A stretch of DNA of 64,000 nucleotides from Solimonas aquatica. Its GTDB lineage: Bacteria > Pseudomonadota > Gammaproteobacteria > Nevskiales > Nevskiaceae. Every line of letters starts with the position of its first letter. Position 1 is the stretch's first letter. The stretch spans positions 186,001 to 250,000 of the forward strand of contig NZ_FOFS01000003.1 of assembly GCF_900111015.1 (NCBI RefSeq), read 5' to 3'. This document shows positions 9,616-18,044 of the stretch, one piece after another. A program made the translations under genes and the position numbers. The notes under the pieces are model-generated. The model was not told the origin of the DNA. It saw only the letters and a list, made by a program, of their open reading frames with translations, and searched no databases.

Positions 9616-9954
9616 ATGAAGGGCGCGGAGGCCGAAAGCGCCGCGCTGCGCTATCTGCAGGCGCAGGGCCTCAAGCTGATCGCGCGCAATGCGCGCTACC
9701 CGCTGGGCGAGCTGGATCTGGTGATGAGCCACAACCAGGTGCTGGTGATCGTGGAAGTGCGTTCGCGGCGCAGCTTGGGTTTTGCCAGTGCCCTGGAGTC
9801 GGTGGATTCCCGCAAGCAGGCGCGCATCCTGCGCGCCGCGCAGCTGTTCATCGTCGAACATCCGCACTATGCCAGCTGGCCGCTGCGCTTTGACGTGTTC
9901 GCCATCGACGATGGCAAGCCGCAGTGGCTGCAGAATGCCTTCGACGCCGGCTGA
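9616..9954 (+). CDS. yraN: UPF0102 / YraN endonuclease-like protein
   Basis: 112 residues, normal length for UPF0102. It has the expected pattern GAEAESAALRYLQAQGLKLIARNAR, GELDLVM and VIVEVRSRRS, which correspond to the acidic and Lys/Arg residues of the restriction-endonuclease-like core (E..D..ExR). The biochemical role is unsettled in the family. It is 6 bp from lpoA and about 50 bp before the SIS gene, in the usual lpoA-yraN-diaA order. Confidence 0.93.
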   Translation: MKGAEAESAALRYLQAQGLKLIARNARYPLGELDLVMSHNQVLVIVEVRSRRSLGFASALESVDSRKQARILRAAQLFIVEHPHYASWPLRFDVFAIDDGKPQWLQNAFDAG

Positions 9955-10005
9955 ATCGCCAGGCACTACACTCGACGTCAGGACGATCCGAACCGTACAG
10001 AACCC

Positions 10006-10602
10006 ATGAGCAAGGAACCCATGCAGCAACGTTTCCGTCAGCAGTTCGAGGCGAGCATCGCCGCCAAGCAGGCGGCGCTGGCGCAGATGCTGCCCGCCCT
10101 GGGACGCGGCGCGCAGCTGTTGATCGAAGCCCTGCGCGCGGACCACAAGCTGCTGGTCTGCGGCAACGGTGGTTCGGCGGCCGATGCGCAGCATTTCGCC
10201 GCCGAACTGAGCTGCCGCTTCGAGCGCGAGCGTCCCGGTCTGCCGGCGCTGGCGCTGACCGTCGATACCTCGACGCTCACCGCCATCGGCAATGACTACA
10301 GCTTCGAGCAGCTGTTCGCGCGGCAGGTGCAGGCCCTGGGCCGGCGCGGCGATGTGCTGCTGGCGATCTCCACCTCGGGCAATTCACCCAACGTGCTCAA
10401 GGCCATCGAAGTCGCGCAGGCGCAACAGATGCCGGTGCTGGCCTTCACCGGCCGCGACGGCGGCCAGATTGCGCGCCAGCTGCGCGAGAGCGATGTCGAG
10501 CTGCGCGTGCCCAGCAGGGTCACCGCGCGCATCCAGGAAGTGCACATCCTGCTGCTGCACTGTCTCTGCGATGCCATCGACCAGAGTCTGTTCCCGCAAT
10601 GA
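10006..10602 (+). CDS. diaA: SIS-domain protein, DiaA / phosphoheptose isomerase family
   Basis: 198 residues. The single SIS domain shows LLVCGNGGSAADAQHFAAEL and LAISTSGNSPNVLKAI, which are shared by GmhA and DiaA. Position after lpoA-yraN favours DiaA, the DnaA-binding initiator-associating protein, although GmhA (sedoheptulose 7-phosphate isomerase) cannot be excluded from sequence alone. An in-frame ATG at 10021 preceded closely by AAGGAA is an alternative start. The stop overlaps the next gene as ATGA. Confidence 0.85.
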   Translation: MSKEPMQQRFRQQFEASIAAKQAALAQMLPALGRGAQLLIEALRADHKLLVCGNGGSAADAQHFAAELSCRFERERPGLPALALTVDTSTLTAIGNDYSFEQLFARQVQALGRRGDVLLAISTSGNSPNVLKAIEVAQAQQMPVLAFTGRDGGQIARQLRESDVELRVPSRVTARIQEVHILLLHCLCDAIDQSLFPQ

Positions 10603-11981
10603 CACCGCTGCCCGAGGCCTTGCTGCCGGCACTGCGCGAGGCACTCGGCGCGGCGCAGGTCTTGAGTGATCCGGCGGATTGCCTGGCCTACAGTTACGAC
10701 AATTCCAAACGCGTGGCGCTGCCGCAGGCGGTGGTGTTCGCGTCCTCGCATGAGCAGGTGCAGGCGGTGGTGCGGCACTGTTATGAGCTGCGCGTGCCGC
10801 TGACGGTGCGCGGGCGCGGCACCAATACCACCGGCGCCACCGTGCCGCTGGCCGGCGGCGTGGTGCTTTCGCTGGAACGCATGAACCGCATTCTGGAAAT
10901 CTCGCCGGGTGATCGCCTGCTGCGCTGCGAGGCCGGCGTGCTCAACGGCGAGGTGCAGGCCGCCGCCGCCGCGCACGGCCTGTTCTGGGCGCCCGATCCC
11001 ACCAGCGCCGCGTTCTCCACCGTGGGCGGCAACATCGGCTGCGGCGCCGGCGGGCCGCGCGCGGTGAAGTACGGCACCACGCGCGAGAACGTGCTGGGCC
11101 TGCGCGCCGTCAGTGGTGCGGGTGTCTCGCTGAAAACCGGCTGCATGACCACCAAGGGCGTGGTCGGCTACGACCTCACGCGCCTGCTGATCGGCAGCGA
11201 GGGCACGCTGGCCATCGTCACCGAAGCCACGCTCAAGCTGCTGCCCAGGCCGCGCGCGCAGCGCATGCTGCGCGCCTGCTACGCCGACATCGGCGCGGCG
11301 GCGCGCGCGGTGTCGCGGATCATGAATCAGCCGGAGACGCCCAGCGCCCTGGAGTTCATGGACGGCGAGGCGGTGCGTCTGGCGGAAGCCTATCAGCGCA
11401 CCGGCGTGCCATCCGGCACCGGCGCGCTGCTGCTGATCGAAGTCGACGGCCACGAGCAGACCATCGGCTTTGCGCAGGTTGCCGTGCAGCAGGCCGCGCA
11501 GGGCGAGGGTCTGATCGAACTCAAGGCGGCGGGCAGCGCTGCCGAGGCCGAGGCGCTGTGGGCCTGCCGCAAGGCGCTGTCGCCCTCGCTGCGCAAGATC
11601 GCGCCGAAGAAGGTCAACGAAGACGTCGTGGTGCCGGTGACGCGCATTCCGGAACTGGTGGAGGGTCTGGCGCAGCTGGCGCGCAAGCACGCCATCCGCA
11701 TCGTCAACTTCGGTCACGCCGGCAACGGCAATCTGCACACCAATCTGCTGGTCGATCCCGAGGACCCGGCGCAGATGCAGGCGGTGCAGGCCTGTCTGCG
11801 CGAGGTGTTCCGCCTGGTGCTGGACCTGGACGGCAGCCTGTCGGGCGAGCATGGCGTGGGCATCGACAAGCGCGACTTCGTCGGCTGGGAGATCGCCGCC
11901 GATACCCTGCGCGTCATGCACGACCTGAAGCGCAGTCTTGATCCTCACGGCATCCTCAATCCGGGCAAGACTTTGCCCTGA
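10599..11981 (+). CDS. FAD-linked oxidase, GlcD / D-lactate dehydrogenase type
   Basis: 460 residues. An FAD-binding PCMH/VAO domain occupies the first half (VPLTVRGRGTNTTG, STVGGNIGCGAGG, GSEGTLAIVTEATLKL), and an FAD-oxidase C-terminal domain the second half, with NFGHAGNGNLH and LSGEHGVGIDKR. These enzymes oxidise 2-hydroxy acids such as D-lactate, glycolate or D-2-hydroxyglutarate; the substrate is not decidable here. No GlcE/GlcF partner genes follow. Start and diaA stop overlap (ATGA), implying coupling. Confidence 0.88.
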   Translation: MTPLPEALLPALREALGAAQVLSDPADCLAYSYDNSKRVALPQAVVFASSHEQVQAVVRHCYELRVPLTVRGRGTNTTGATVPLAGGVVLSLERMNRILEISPGDRLLRCEAGVLNGEVQAAAAAHGLFWAPDPTSAAFSTVGGNIGCGAGGPRAVKYGTTRENVLGLRAVSGAGVSLKTGCMTTKGVVGYDLTRLLIGSEGTLAIVTEATLKLLPRPRAQRMLRACYADIGAAARAVSRIMNQPETPSALEFMDGEAVRLAEAYQRTGVPSGTGALLLIEVDGHEQTIGFAQVAVQQAAQGEGLIELKAAGSAAEAEALWACRKALSPSLRKIAPKKVNEDVVVPVTRIPELVEGLAQLARKHAIRIVNFGHAGNGNLHTNLLVDPEDPAQMQAVQACLREVFRLVLDLDGSLSGEHGVGIDKRDFVGWEIAADTLRVMHDLKRSLDPHGILNPGKTLP

Positions 11982-11982
11982 G

Positions 11983-12018
11983 TGCAGATCTTGATCTGCA
12001 TTCAGGTCCGAGTCGGAC
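11983..12018. promoter_or_regulatory. two adjacent palindromes upstream of the His-rich secreted protein
   Basis: Two perfect dyads sit side by side right after the FAD-oxidase stop: TGCAGATC-TT-GATCTGCA (11983-12000) and GTCCGA-G-TCGGAC (12006-12018). Neither is followed by a T-run, so they do not look like a terminator, and the 2-base and 1-base centres suit protein dyads better than RNA hairpins. They lie 70-105 bp before the next gene, a suitable place for operators. This is seen directly; the function is inference. Confidence 0.4.
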
Positions 12019-12088
12019 GCAAACTCTAGGCTATGGTTCCGGTCAGCCCAGACACGGTTGCCCGCCATATCCAATAGGGAGCGACACC

Positions 12089-12568
12089 ATGAACAAGCGG
12101 ATTCTCGGGGCAGCCGCCCTGCTGCTGGCGGCCTGCTGGGGTACGGCGCAGGCCGGTGCCAGCGTTTCGATCAACGTCGACCAGCCCGGCGTCTTCGGCC
12201 AGATCAACATCGGCGGTTACAACCGTCGTCCGGAAGTGGTCTACGAGCAGCCGATGATCATCCAGCGTCCGGCGCGCTACGTGGAAGTCGAGCCGATCTA
12301 TCTGCATGTGCCGGTGGTGCAGATCCGTTCCTGGCGCAGCTACTGCGGCCGCTACAATGCCTGCGGCCGGCCGGTGTATTTCGTGCGTGATGACTGGTAT
12401 CGCCGCGAGTACGTGCCGCGCCGCATGCCGGCGCCGATCATCCCGATGCCGATGCAGCGCTTCGACAACCGCGGGCCTGCGCCTTACGGCGATGATCGGG
12501 GTCACCATCACAATCATCGTGACCACGATGATCGCGACTACGACCGCGGCCACGATTACCGTCGCTAA
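12089..12568 (+). CDS. secreted protein with His/Asp/Arg-rich tail
   Basis: 159 residues. A clear signal peptide ends near AQA (residues about 1-22). The mature part has many Tyr, Pro and Val residues and two Cys (YCGRYNAC) that may pair. The C-terminal 25 residues are dominated by His, Asp, Arg and Tyr (GHHHNHRDHDDRDYDRGH), which could bind divalent metals. Similar small secreted proteins are common in proteobacteria, but I know no assigned function. A good terminator follows, so it is probably monocistronic. A ribosome-binding AGGGAG sits 7-12 bases before the ATG. Confidence 0.75.
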   Translation: MNKRILGAAALLLAACWGTAQAGASVSINVDQPGVFGQINIGGYNRRPEVVYEQPMIIQRPARYVEVEPIYLHVPVVQIRSWRSYCGRYNACGRPVYFVRDDWYRREYVPRRMPAPIIPMPMQRFDNRGPAPYGDDRGHHHNHRDHDDRDYDRGHDYRR

Positions 12569-12592
12569 GACGGCGTTTGAAGCGTCTTGAAG

Positions 12593-12627
12593 CGGCGCGA
12601 CCGGTAACGGTCGCGCCGTTTTTATTT
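12593..12627 (+). terminator. rho-independent terminator after the His-rich protein gene
   Basis: A 10-bp perfect stem (CGGCGCGACC / GGTCGCGCCG) with a 6-base loop is followed by TTTTTATTT. The T-run overlaps the stop codon of the converging sspB gene. On the opposite strand there is no U-tract after the stem, so it is likely one-directional. Confidence 0.85.
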
Positions 12628-13032
12628 CACCACGCGCAGGTTGGCGCGGCCCGGCTTGGGCGGCTGCGGCGGTTCGGGTTCCGGCTTGCCGGCGGGTGTG
12701 GCGGCTTCGGCCGTGGCGGTCTCCGGTTCGCCGAACATCGCGCCTTCGCCGTTTTCGCGCGCGAAGATCGCCAGCACGGCGCCGCTGGGAATCTGCACGT
12801 CGAAGGAGCGGCCGGCAAAGCGCGCGGAGAACCAGATCGGCTCGGAATGCAGATCCAGGCTCTGCACGGCCATCGGGCTGACGTTGAGCGTGATGCGACC
12901 GTCCTGCACGTATTCGCGCGGCACGATCACGCCGGGCTGGTCGGCGGCCACCAGCAGGTGCGGCGTGTAGCCGTTGTCGCAGCTCCAGTCGTAGATGGCG
13001 CGGATGAGATAGGGGCGGCGGGATTTGGCCAT
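12622..13032 (-). CDS. sspB: ClpXP protease specificity-enhancing factor SspB
   Basis: 136 residues. SspB tethers ssrA-tagged and other substrates to ClpXP. The folded domain covers about residues 1-95 (RPYLIRAIYDWSCDNGYTPH, VIVPREYVQDGRITLN, WFSARFAGRSFDV). A flexible Pro/Glu linker follows, and the protein ends in RANLRVVK, the conserved C-terminal ClpX-docking tail. The start at 13032 is 19 bp downstream of the sspA stop, the normal sspA-sspB pair. Confidence 0.95.
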   Translation of the reverse strand: MAKSRRPYLIRAIYDWSCDNGYTPHLLVAADQPGVIVPREYVQDGRITLNVSPMAVQSLDLHSEPIWFSARFAGRSFDVQIPSGAVLAIFARENGEGAMFGEPETATAEAATPAGKPEPEPPQPPKPGRANLRVVK

Positions 13033-13051
13033 GGCGGCGTGACGAGGGTTT

Positions 13052-13687
13052 TCAGCTGAGCGCGGATTGTACGGCGGCGCGCGCCAGCACGCGCTGGGCA
13101 TAGGCCAGCAAACCGGCATCGGCCGGTGGTTTGACGCCCAGGGCGCTGAGACTGGCGAAGATCGCGGCGAACGCGCAGTCGGCGAGATTGAAGTCCAGGC
13201 CCATGCACCAGCCGCGCGCGCCGAACAGGCGCCGGCTCGCCAGCAGGGCGTCCTGCAGCGCCTTGCGCGCCTGCTTGGCTTCCGGTGATTTGGGGGCGCT
13301 GCGGATCTGCGCGACGGCGCTGAACAACTCCTGTTCGATATGGCCCAGCAGCATGCGCAGGCGCGCACGCGCCGCCGGGTCCACCGGCATCAGCTTGGGA
13401 TGCGGATAGCGCTCGTCCAGGTATTCGACCACCACGCGCGCCGGGTACAGCACCGTGTCGCGATCGGCGAGCGTCGGCAGCTGGCCGGTCGGATTGAGCA
13501 GCAGCAGATCCGGATGTGTCTGCTGCGCGCCGAGCAGCTGCACGCGCGCGCCATCCACTTCCTTCTCGGCGAGCACGATGCGCGCCCATAGCGAGGGCAG
13601 TTCATCGCGTGCGCAGAACAGCGTGAGACCGGCACGCGGGGCGGGCTTGCCCTCCATCACGTAACGGCTCTTGCCGGGCAGGGCCAT
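13052..13687 (-). CDS. sspA: stringent starvation protein A
   Basis: 211 residues with a glutathione S-transferase-like fold: an N-terminal thioredoxin-like part beginning LTLFCARDELPSLWARIVLAEK, with the NPTGQLPTLADRDTVLY strand-turn, and an all-helical C-terminal part. SspA binds RNA polymerase and helps acid and starvation tolerance. Upstream of the ATG lies the terminator of the bc1 operon, so sspAB should have its own promoter in the short gap. Confidence 0.93.
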   Translation of the reverse strand: MALPGKSRYVMEGKPAPRAGLTLFCARDELPSLWARIVLAEKEVDGARVQLLGAQQTHPDLLLLNPTGQLPTLADRDTVLYPARVVVEYLDERYPHPKLMPVDPAARARLRMLLGHIEQELFSAVAQIRSAPKSPEAKQARKALQDALLASRRLFGARGWCMGLDFNLADCAFAAIFASLSALGVKPPADAGLLAYAQRVLARAAVQSALS

Positions 13688-13707
13688 GCTCAGTTTCGCC
13701 CGGCCCT

Positions 13708-13754
13708 AAACAAAACGGCGCCGTTCATGTGCCTAAGGCTCATGAACGGCGCCG
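13708..13754 (-). terminator. terminator of the cytochrome bc1 operon
   Basis: A perfect 14-bp inverted repeat (CGGCGCCGTTCATG / CATGAACGGCGCCG) encloses GCCTAAGGC, itself a small dyad. Read on the minus strand it is followed by TTTTGTTT. It lies between the petC stop and the sspA start, so it should end petABC transcription. Confidence 0.85.
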
Positions 13755-13774
13755 GGTTCATCGCGGCTTAAAAC

Positions 13775-14533
13775 TTAATGCACGTCGCGCCACCATTCGC
13801 GTTTCATCAGGTACGCGAGGATGGTGAACACGAACAGGAACAGCAGCACCTTGAAGCCGGTGGAGACACGCTGCGCGCGGCCCGGCTCGGCGGCATAGGC
13901 CATGAAGTTGGCCGTGTCGGCGACCCACTTCTGGTACTCCTCGGCGCTGAGCTTGCCCTGCGTCACGGCCTCGAACGGCGAGCCCTCGTGGTGCGCAGCC
14001 TCACCCTCATGCGCCGCAGTCTTTTCGACCTGCAGACCCTGCAGCTCCCAGAGCACGTTCGGCATCGAGGCGTTCGGCAGCACCAGGTTGTTGGTGCCCA
14101 GCGGACGCGAGCTGTCGACGTAGAAGCTCAGCAGGTAGCTGTAGACCCAGTCGGCGCCGCGATAGCGGGCTTCCAGCGTCAGATCCGGCGGCGGCTGGCC
14201 AAACCAGTTCTTGGCCGCGTCCGAAGGCATGGCCGAGAGGATGTGATCACCGACCTTGTCGGAGGTGAACATCAGGTTGGCCTTGAGCAGGTCTTCCGGA
14301 ATCTGCAGGTCCTGCGCCATGCGGCTGTAGCGCAGATGGCGCATCGAATGGCAGCCCGAGCAGTAGCTCATGTAGTTGCGCGCGCCACGCTGCACCGACG
14401 CCAGGTTGCCGGTGTCCGGCGTGAAGCTGTAGGGCAGGGCGTGGGTGCTGGCCAGGGCCGGGCCCGCGACCAGGGCGGCGGTCGCCAGCAGCGCCTTGAG
14501 GCTGTTCTTGAGAATCGACTTAGTGGGCATCAT
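13775..14533 (-). CDS. petC: cytochrome c1 of the bc1 complex
   Basis: 252 residues: signal peptide ending near ALAS, haem c attachment motif CSGCH at about residues 58-62, and a C-terminal membrane anchor (VLLFLFVFTILAYLMKREWW). Cytochrome c1 passes electrons from the Rieske centre to soluble cytochrome c in the periplasm. Its start overlaps the petB stop by 14 bp. A short His/Glu-rich insertion (AAHEGEAAHHEG) lies before the anchor. Confidence 0.96.
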   Translation of the reverse strand: MMPTKSILKNSLKALLATAALVAGPALASTHALPYSFTPDTGNLASVQRGARNYMSYCSGCHSMRHLRYSRMAQDLQIPEDLLKANLMFTSDKVGDHILSAMPSDAAKNWFGQPPPDLTLEARYRGADWVYSYLLSFYVDSSRPLGTNNLVLPNASMPNVLWELQGLQVEKTAAHEGEAAHHEGSPFEAVTQGKLSAEEYQKWVADTANFMAYAAEPGRAQRVSTGFKVLLFLFVFTILAYLMKREWWRDVH

Positions 14534-15782
14534 GGGGCACCCGCTCCGGAACCGGCTTGGTTTTTTCGCGCTTGGTGTAGATCGGCATCAGCAGGAAGAA
14601 CAGGAAGTACACCACCGTGCACAGCTGCGAAATCAGCGTGCCGGTGGGGCTCGGCGGCTGCATGCCGTAATAGTTGAGCAGCACGAAGCTGATCACGAAG
14701 GCGCCGACCCAGAGCTTGAAGATCGGACCCTTGTAGCGGATCGACTTCACCGGCGAGCGGTCCAGCCAGGGCAGGAAGAACAGGATCACCACCGCCGCGC
14801 CCATCACGATCACGCCCCAGATCTGCGTGCCGGCGAAGGACGGCGTGGCGCGCAACATGGCGTAGAAGGCACCGAAGTACCAGGCCGGGGTGATGTGCTC
14901 GGGCGTGGCCAGCGGGTTGGCCGGCGTGAAGTTCGGCTTCTCCAGGAAGTAGCCGCCGCCATCGGGCGCGAAGAACACGATGCCCAGGAAGATCATCAGG
15001 AACACGCCGACGCCGACCACGTCCTTCACCGTGTAGTACGGGTGGAAGGGGATGCCGTCGAGCGGGATGTGGGTGACCGGATCCTTGTGCTTCTTGATGT
15101 CGATGCCTTCCGGATTGTTCGAGCCCACTTCGTGCAGCGCGATCAGATGCGCGACGACCAGGCCGACCAGCACGAAGGGCAGGGCGATCACGTGGAAGGA
15201 GAACAGGCGGTTGAGCGTGGCGTCGGCCGGGATGAAGTCACCCTGGATCCAGATCACCAGGTCGGGGCCGATGAAGGGGATGGTGCCGAACAGGTTGATG
15301 ATCACCTGCGCGCCCCAGAAGCTCATGTTGCCCCAGGGCAGCACGTAGCCGCAGAAGGCTTCCGCCATCAGTGCCAGGAAGATCAGGCAGCCGAAGATCC
15401 AGATCAGTTCGCGCGGCTTGCGGTGCGAGCCGTAGATCAGGCCGCGGAACATGTGCAGATAGACGACGATGAAGAACGCCGATGCGCCGGTGGAGTGCAG
15501 ATAGCGCAGCACATTGCCCCAGGGCACGTCGCGCATGATGTACTCGACGCTGTCCCAGGCCTGTGCGGCGTCGGGCTTGTAATGCATCACCAGCCAGATG
15601 CCGGTGAGCAGCTGGTTGACCAGCACTAGCAGCGCCAGCGAGCCGAAGTAGTACCAGAAGTTGAAGTTCTTCGGCGCGTAGTATTCGGAGAGATGATCCT
15701 TCCACAGCTTGGTCAGCGGGAAGCGGTCATCGATCCAGCCGAGAAAACCGGTGGTCTTGTGCGGATTCGGAACGATGGCCAT
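14520..15782 (-). CDS. petB: cytochrome b of the bc1 complex
   Basis: 420 residues with the expected membrane spans and haem-ligating histidines (WLVMHYKP, FFIVVYLHMFRGLIYG, AHLIALHEVGSNNPEG). It oxidises ubiquinol at the Qo site and reduces quinone at Qi. The Qo-site PEWY position reads PAWY here; PxWY variants are usual in many beta/gammaproteobacteria, so this is a lineage trait rather than a defect. Its start shares a base with the petA stop (TAATG). Confidence 0.97.
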   Translation of the reverse strand: MAIVPNPHKTTGFLGWIDDRFPLTKLWKDHLSEYYAPKNFNFWYYFGSLALLVLVNQLLTGIWLVMHYKPDAAQAWDSVEYIMRDVPWGNVLRYLHSTGASAFFIVVYLHMFRGLIYGSHRKPRELIWIFGCLIFLALMAEAFCGYVLPWGNMSFWGAQVIINLFGTIPFIGPDLVIWIQGDFIPADATLNRLFSFHVIALPFVLVGLVVAHLIALHEVGSNNPEGIDIKKHKDPVTHIPLDGIPFHPYYTVKDVVGVGVFLMIFLGIVFFAPDGGGYFLEKPNFTPANPLATPEHITPAWYFGAFYAMLRATPSFAGTQIWGVIVMGAAVVILFFLPWLDRSPVKSIRYKGPIFKLWVGAFVISFVLLNYYGMQPPSPTGTLISQLCTVVYFLFFLLMPIYTKREKTKPVPERVPHDAH

Positions 15783-16378
15783 TACGCGGCTCCCTTGGGA
15801 TCTTCACCGACGATGACCAGGGTGTCGCTGGCGAAATGGTACGGCGGAATCACCAGGTTCAGCGGTGCCGGCACGCCCTTGAAGACGCGGCCGGAGAGGT
15901 CGAACTTGGAACCGTGGCAGGGGCAGTAGAAGCCACCCTGCCAGTTGGGGTCGATATCCGGCGCCGGGTGATCCGGGCGGAAGGTGGGCGAGCAGCCCAG
16001 ATGCGTGCAGGAGCCGATCATCACCGCCACTTCCGGCTTGATCGCGCGGGCCGCGCCCTTGATGTAGTCCGGCTGCTGCCTGGCTTCACTGTCGGGATCG
16101 AGCAGGCTGGGCGTGACCTTGTCCAGGCTGGCCAGCATCTCGGGGGTGCGCTTGATCACCCACACCGGCTTGCCGCGCCAGGCCACGGTGATCTTCTGAC
16201 CCGCTTCCGCCGTGCTGATATCGATCGCCACCGGCGCGCCCAAAGCCTTTGCACGTTCGCTGGGTTTCAGCGATGCGAGAAACGGCCAAGCGGCTGCCAC
16301 CACACCCGCACCGCCCACCACGGAGGTGGTCAGCGTCAGGAACCGGCGCCGGCCGGGATCCACGCCTTGATTGCTCAT
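15782..16378 (-). CDS. petA: Rieske iron-sulfur subunit of the bc1 complex
   Basis: 198 residues. An N-terminal twin-arginine signal-anchor (GRRRFLTLTTSVVGG) is followed by the Rieske domain with the two cluster-binding boxes CTHLGC and CPCHGS. It carries electrons from ubiquinol to cytochrome c1. It is the first gene of petABC; a sigma70-like promoter is visible about 90 bp upstream. Confidence 0.97.
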   Translation of the reverse strand: MSNQGVDPGRRRFLTLTTSVVGGAGVVAAAWPFLASLKPSERAKALGAPVAIDISTAEAGQKITVAWRGKPVWVIKRTPEMLASLDKVTPSLLDPDSEARQQPDYIKGAARAIKPEVAVMIGSCTHLGCSPTFRPDHPAPDIDPNWQGGFYCPCHGSKFDLSGRVFKGVPAPLNLVIPPYHFASDTLVIVGEDPKGAA

Positions 16379-16466
16379 TCCAGAATGCCCCTTTGCAGAA
16401 GTTGGACCACTCCGCGACCCGATTGCCGTACCGGCCTTTAGGTATGTGTGGCCGCGAAACCGGGCA

Positions 16467-16496
16467 AGTATAACGGTGGCCTGACGCGCAAGTTAA
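16467..16496 (-). promoter_or_regulatory. predicted sigma70-type promoter of petABC
   Basis: On the minus strand, TTAACT (16496-16491) and TATACT (16472-16467) are separated by 18 bases, matching the -35 and -10 consensus at 4/6 and 5/6 positions. This would give a leader of about 80 bases before petA. Read by eye only. Confidence 0.55.
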
Positions 16497-16572
16497 GTGC
16501 TTGCTGAAGCGCTTGTTGCGCAATTGCAACGGCCTGCGGGGGTGGGCACGCCGGGGCGTGTCCTGCCATGAC

Positions 16573-17217
16573 TCAAGTCAAGAGCCCGCGCAGCGCCGCG
16601 AAGCGCACCACCTCGGCGGTGTTGCGCAGACCCAGCTTTTCCATCATCCGCGCGCGGTGGTTTTCCGCGGTCTTCACGCCGATGTCGAGGATCTGCGCGA
16701 TCTCCTTGGTGGTCTTGCCCTGGATCACCAGATGAAAGGCCTCGCGCTCGCGCGCGGTGAGGCTGGCGTAGGGATCGTCACCATGATCCCGCGAGCGATG
16801 CTGGCGCTCGGCCAGGGCCTTGGTCGCGCGCGGGCCGAAGTAGGAACGGCCGGCGTGGATGGCCTTGATCGCGGTCATCAGATCGGACACCGAGGTGTCC
16901 TTGTTGAGAAAGCCGTTGGCGCCGGCGCGCAGGATCGGCAGGATGTATTCGTCTTCCTCGTGCACGGTCAGCACCAGGGTGCGGGTGCCGGGCAGCTCGG
17001 CGCGCAGGCGCTTGACCAGCTCCAGGCCCGACATGCGCGGCATGGAGATATCGGTGACCACCACCTCCGGCGTGGTCTTCAGGGCCAGCGACAGCGCCTC
17101 GAAACCGTCGGCCGCCTGGGCCACCACCTGGCACTCGCCGGTTTCCTCCAGCATCGACACCAGACCTTGACGGACGATGGTGTGATCGTCGGCGAGCAGC
17201 AAACGGATGGGATTCAT
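16573..17217 (-). CDS. NarL/LuxR-family response regulator
   Basis: 214 residues. The receiver domain (about 1-120) has the acidic pair in LLADDH, the phosphoacceptor Asp in VVVTDISMPRMSG, and the conserved Lys in LNKD. The C-terminal LuxR-type helix-turn-helix includes LTAREREAFHLVIQGKTTKEIAQIL and VKTAENHRARMMEKL. It is translationally coupled to the kinase upstream (4-bp overlap), so the two form a cognate pair. Target genes are unknown. Confidence 0.94.
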   Translation of the reverse strand: MNPIRLLLADDHTIVRQGLVSMLEETGECQVVAQAADGFEALSLALKTTPEVVVTDISMPRMSGLELVKRLRAELPGTRTLVLTVHEEDEYILPILRAGANGFLNKDTSVSDLMTAIKAIHAGRSYFGPRATKALAERQHRSRDHGDDPYASLTAREREAFHLVIQGKTTKEIAQILDIGVKTAENHRARMMEKLGLRNTAEVVRFAALRGLLT

Positions 17218-18044
17218 GATGGGTTCTGGTCCGGCTCGGCGTCGGGCGCATCGAGCGTGAGCGTGAGTTGCACCACGGTACCTTGCCCGGGGGCGGAAAG
17301 GATTTCAACGCGACCGCCGAACAGCTCGGCGCGGTCGCGCATGCCGCGCAGGCCGCTGCTGCCGGCGCTGCGTTCGGCCTGCGTCATCTGCGCGATCTCG
17401 AAACCCTGGCCGTCGTCCTCGATGCGCAGGATCAGCAGCATCGGCGCATGGCGGATGACGATGCGCGCATGGCTGGCGCCACTGTGGCGGATGACATTGG
17501 TCAGTGCCTCCTGGGTGACGCGGAACAGCAGGGTCTCCACGTCCGGATGCAGGCGCTGTTCCTCCAGGCCGGACTGCAGGCTGATGTGCAGGCCGGTGCG
17601 TTCGGAGAGATTGCGCGCCAGCCATTCCAGGGCCGCGTCCAGGCCCAGATCGTCGAGCAGGGTGGGGCGCAGCAGACGCGAGAGTTCGCGGGTGTCGCGC
17701 AGCGCGCCACGCGTCAGTTCCAGGGCGTCGTTGAGGCGATGCTGCAGGCCGAGATTGCTCGCGTCGCGCGCGTCGTCATGCAGCCGCTGCAGCTGATTGG
17801 CCAGGGCGGTGAGGGTCTGGCCCAGGCCATCGTGCAGATCGCGGGCCAGGCGGCGGCGCTCTTCCTCCTGTACGTGCCAGACCGATTTGGCCAGGGTGCG
17901 GAAGCGTTTTTCGCTGCGTACCACGGACTGCAGCAGGCGCTGGTTGTCGGCAGTCAGATCCCGGATCTGACGCAGCACCGTCTTGCGGAAGTCTTCAGCC
18001 TCGCCGCCGGACGCGCCCGCCGCCGGCTCGCGCGCCCCGGTCAT
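17214..18044 (-). CDS. HisKA_3-type sensor histidine kinase without membrane spans
   Basis: 276 residues, soluble. A coiled-coil-like N-terminus (about 20-70) leads to the phosphoacceptor helix ARDLHDGLGQTLTALANQ, where His is the phosphorylation site, and an HATPase domain with ALTNVIRHSGAS (N box) and DDGQGF and GLRGMRDRAELFGG (G boxes). It has no sensor domain of its own; a GAF protein encoded just upstream overlaps it by one base (TGATG) and likely supplies sensing. Confidence 0.92.
   Translation of the reverse strand: MTGAREPAAGASGGEAEDFRKTVLRQIRDLTADNQRLLQSVVRSEKRFRTLAKSVWHVQEEERRRLARDLHDGLGQTLTALANQLQRLHDDARDASNLGLQHRLNDALELTRGALRDTRELSRLLRPTLLDDLGLDAALEWLARNLSERTGLHISLQSGLEEQRLHPDVETLLFRVTQEALTNVIRHSGASHARIVIRHAPMLLILRIEDDGQGFEIAQMTQAERSAGSSGLRGMRDRAELFGGRVEILSAPGQGTVVQLTLTLDAPDAEPDQNPS

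Noticed and set aside
8326-10194. Long upstream extension of the rsmI frame
   Set aside because: It is antisense to lpoA, yraN and diaA; RsmI normally starts close to the ATG at 8325.
14880-14930. Mutated Qo site in cytochrome b (PAWY instead of PEWY)
   Set aside because: PxWY variants are normal in many beta- and gammaproteobacterial cytochromes b, so it is a lineage trait.
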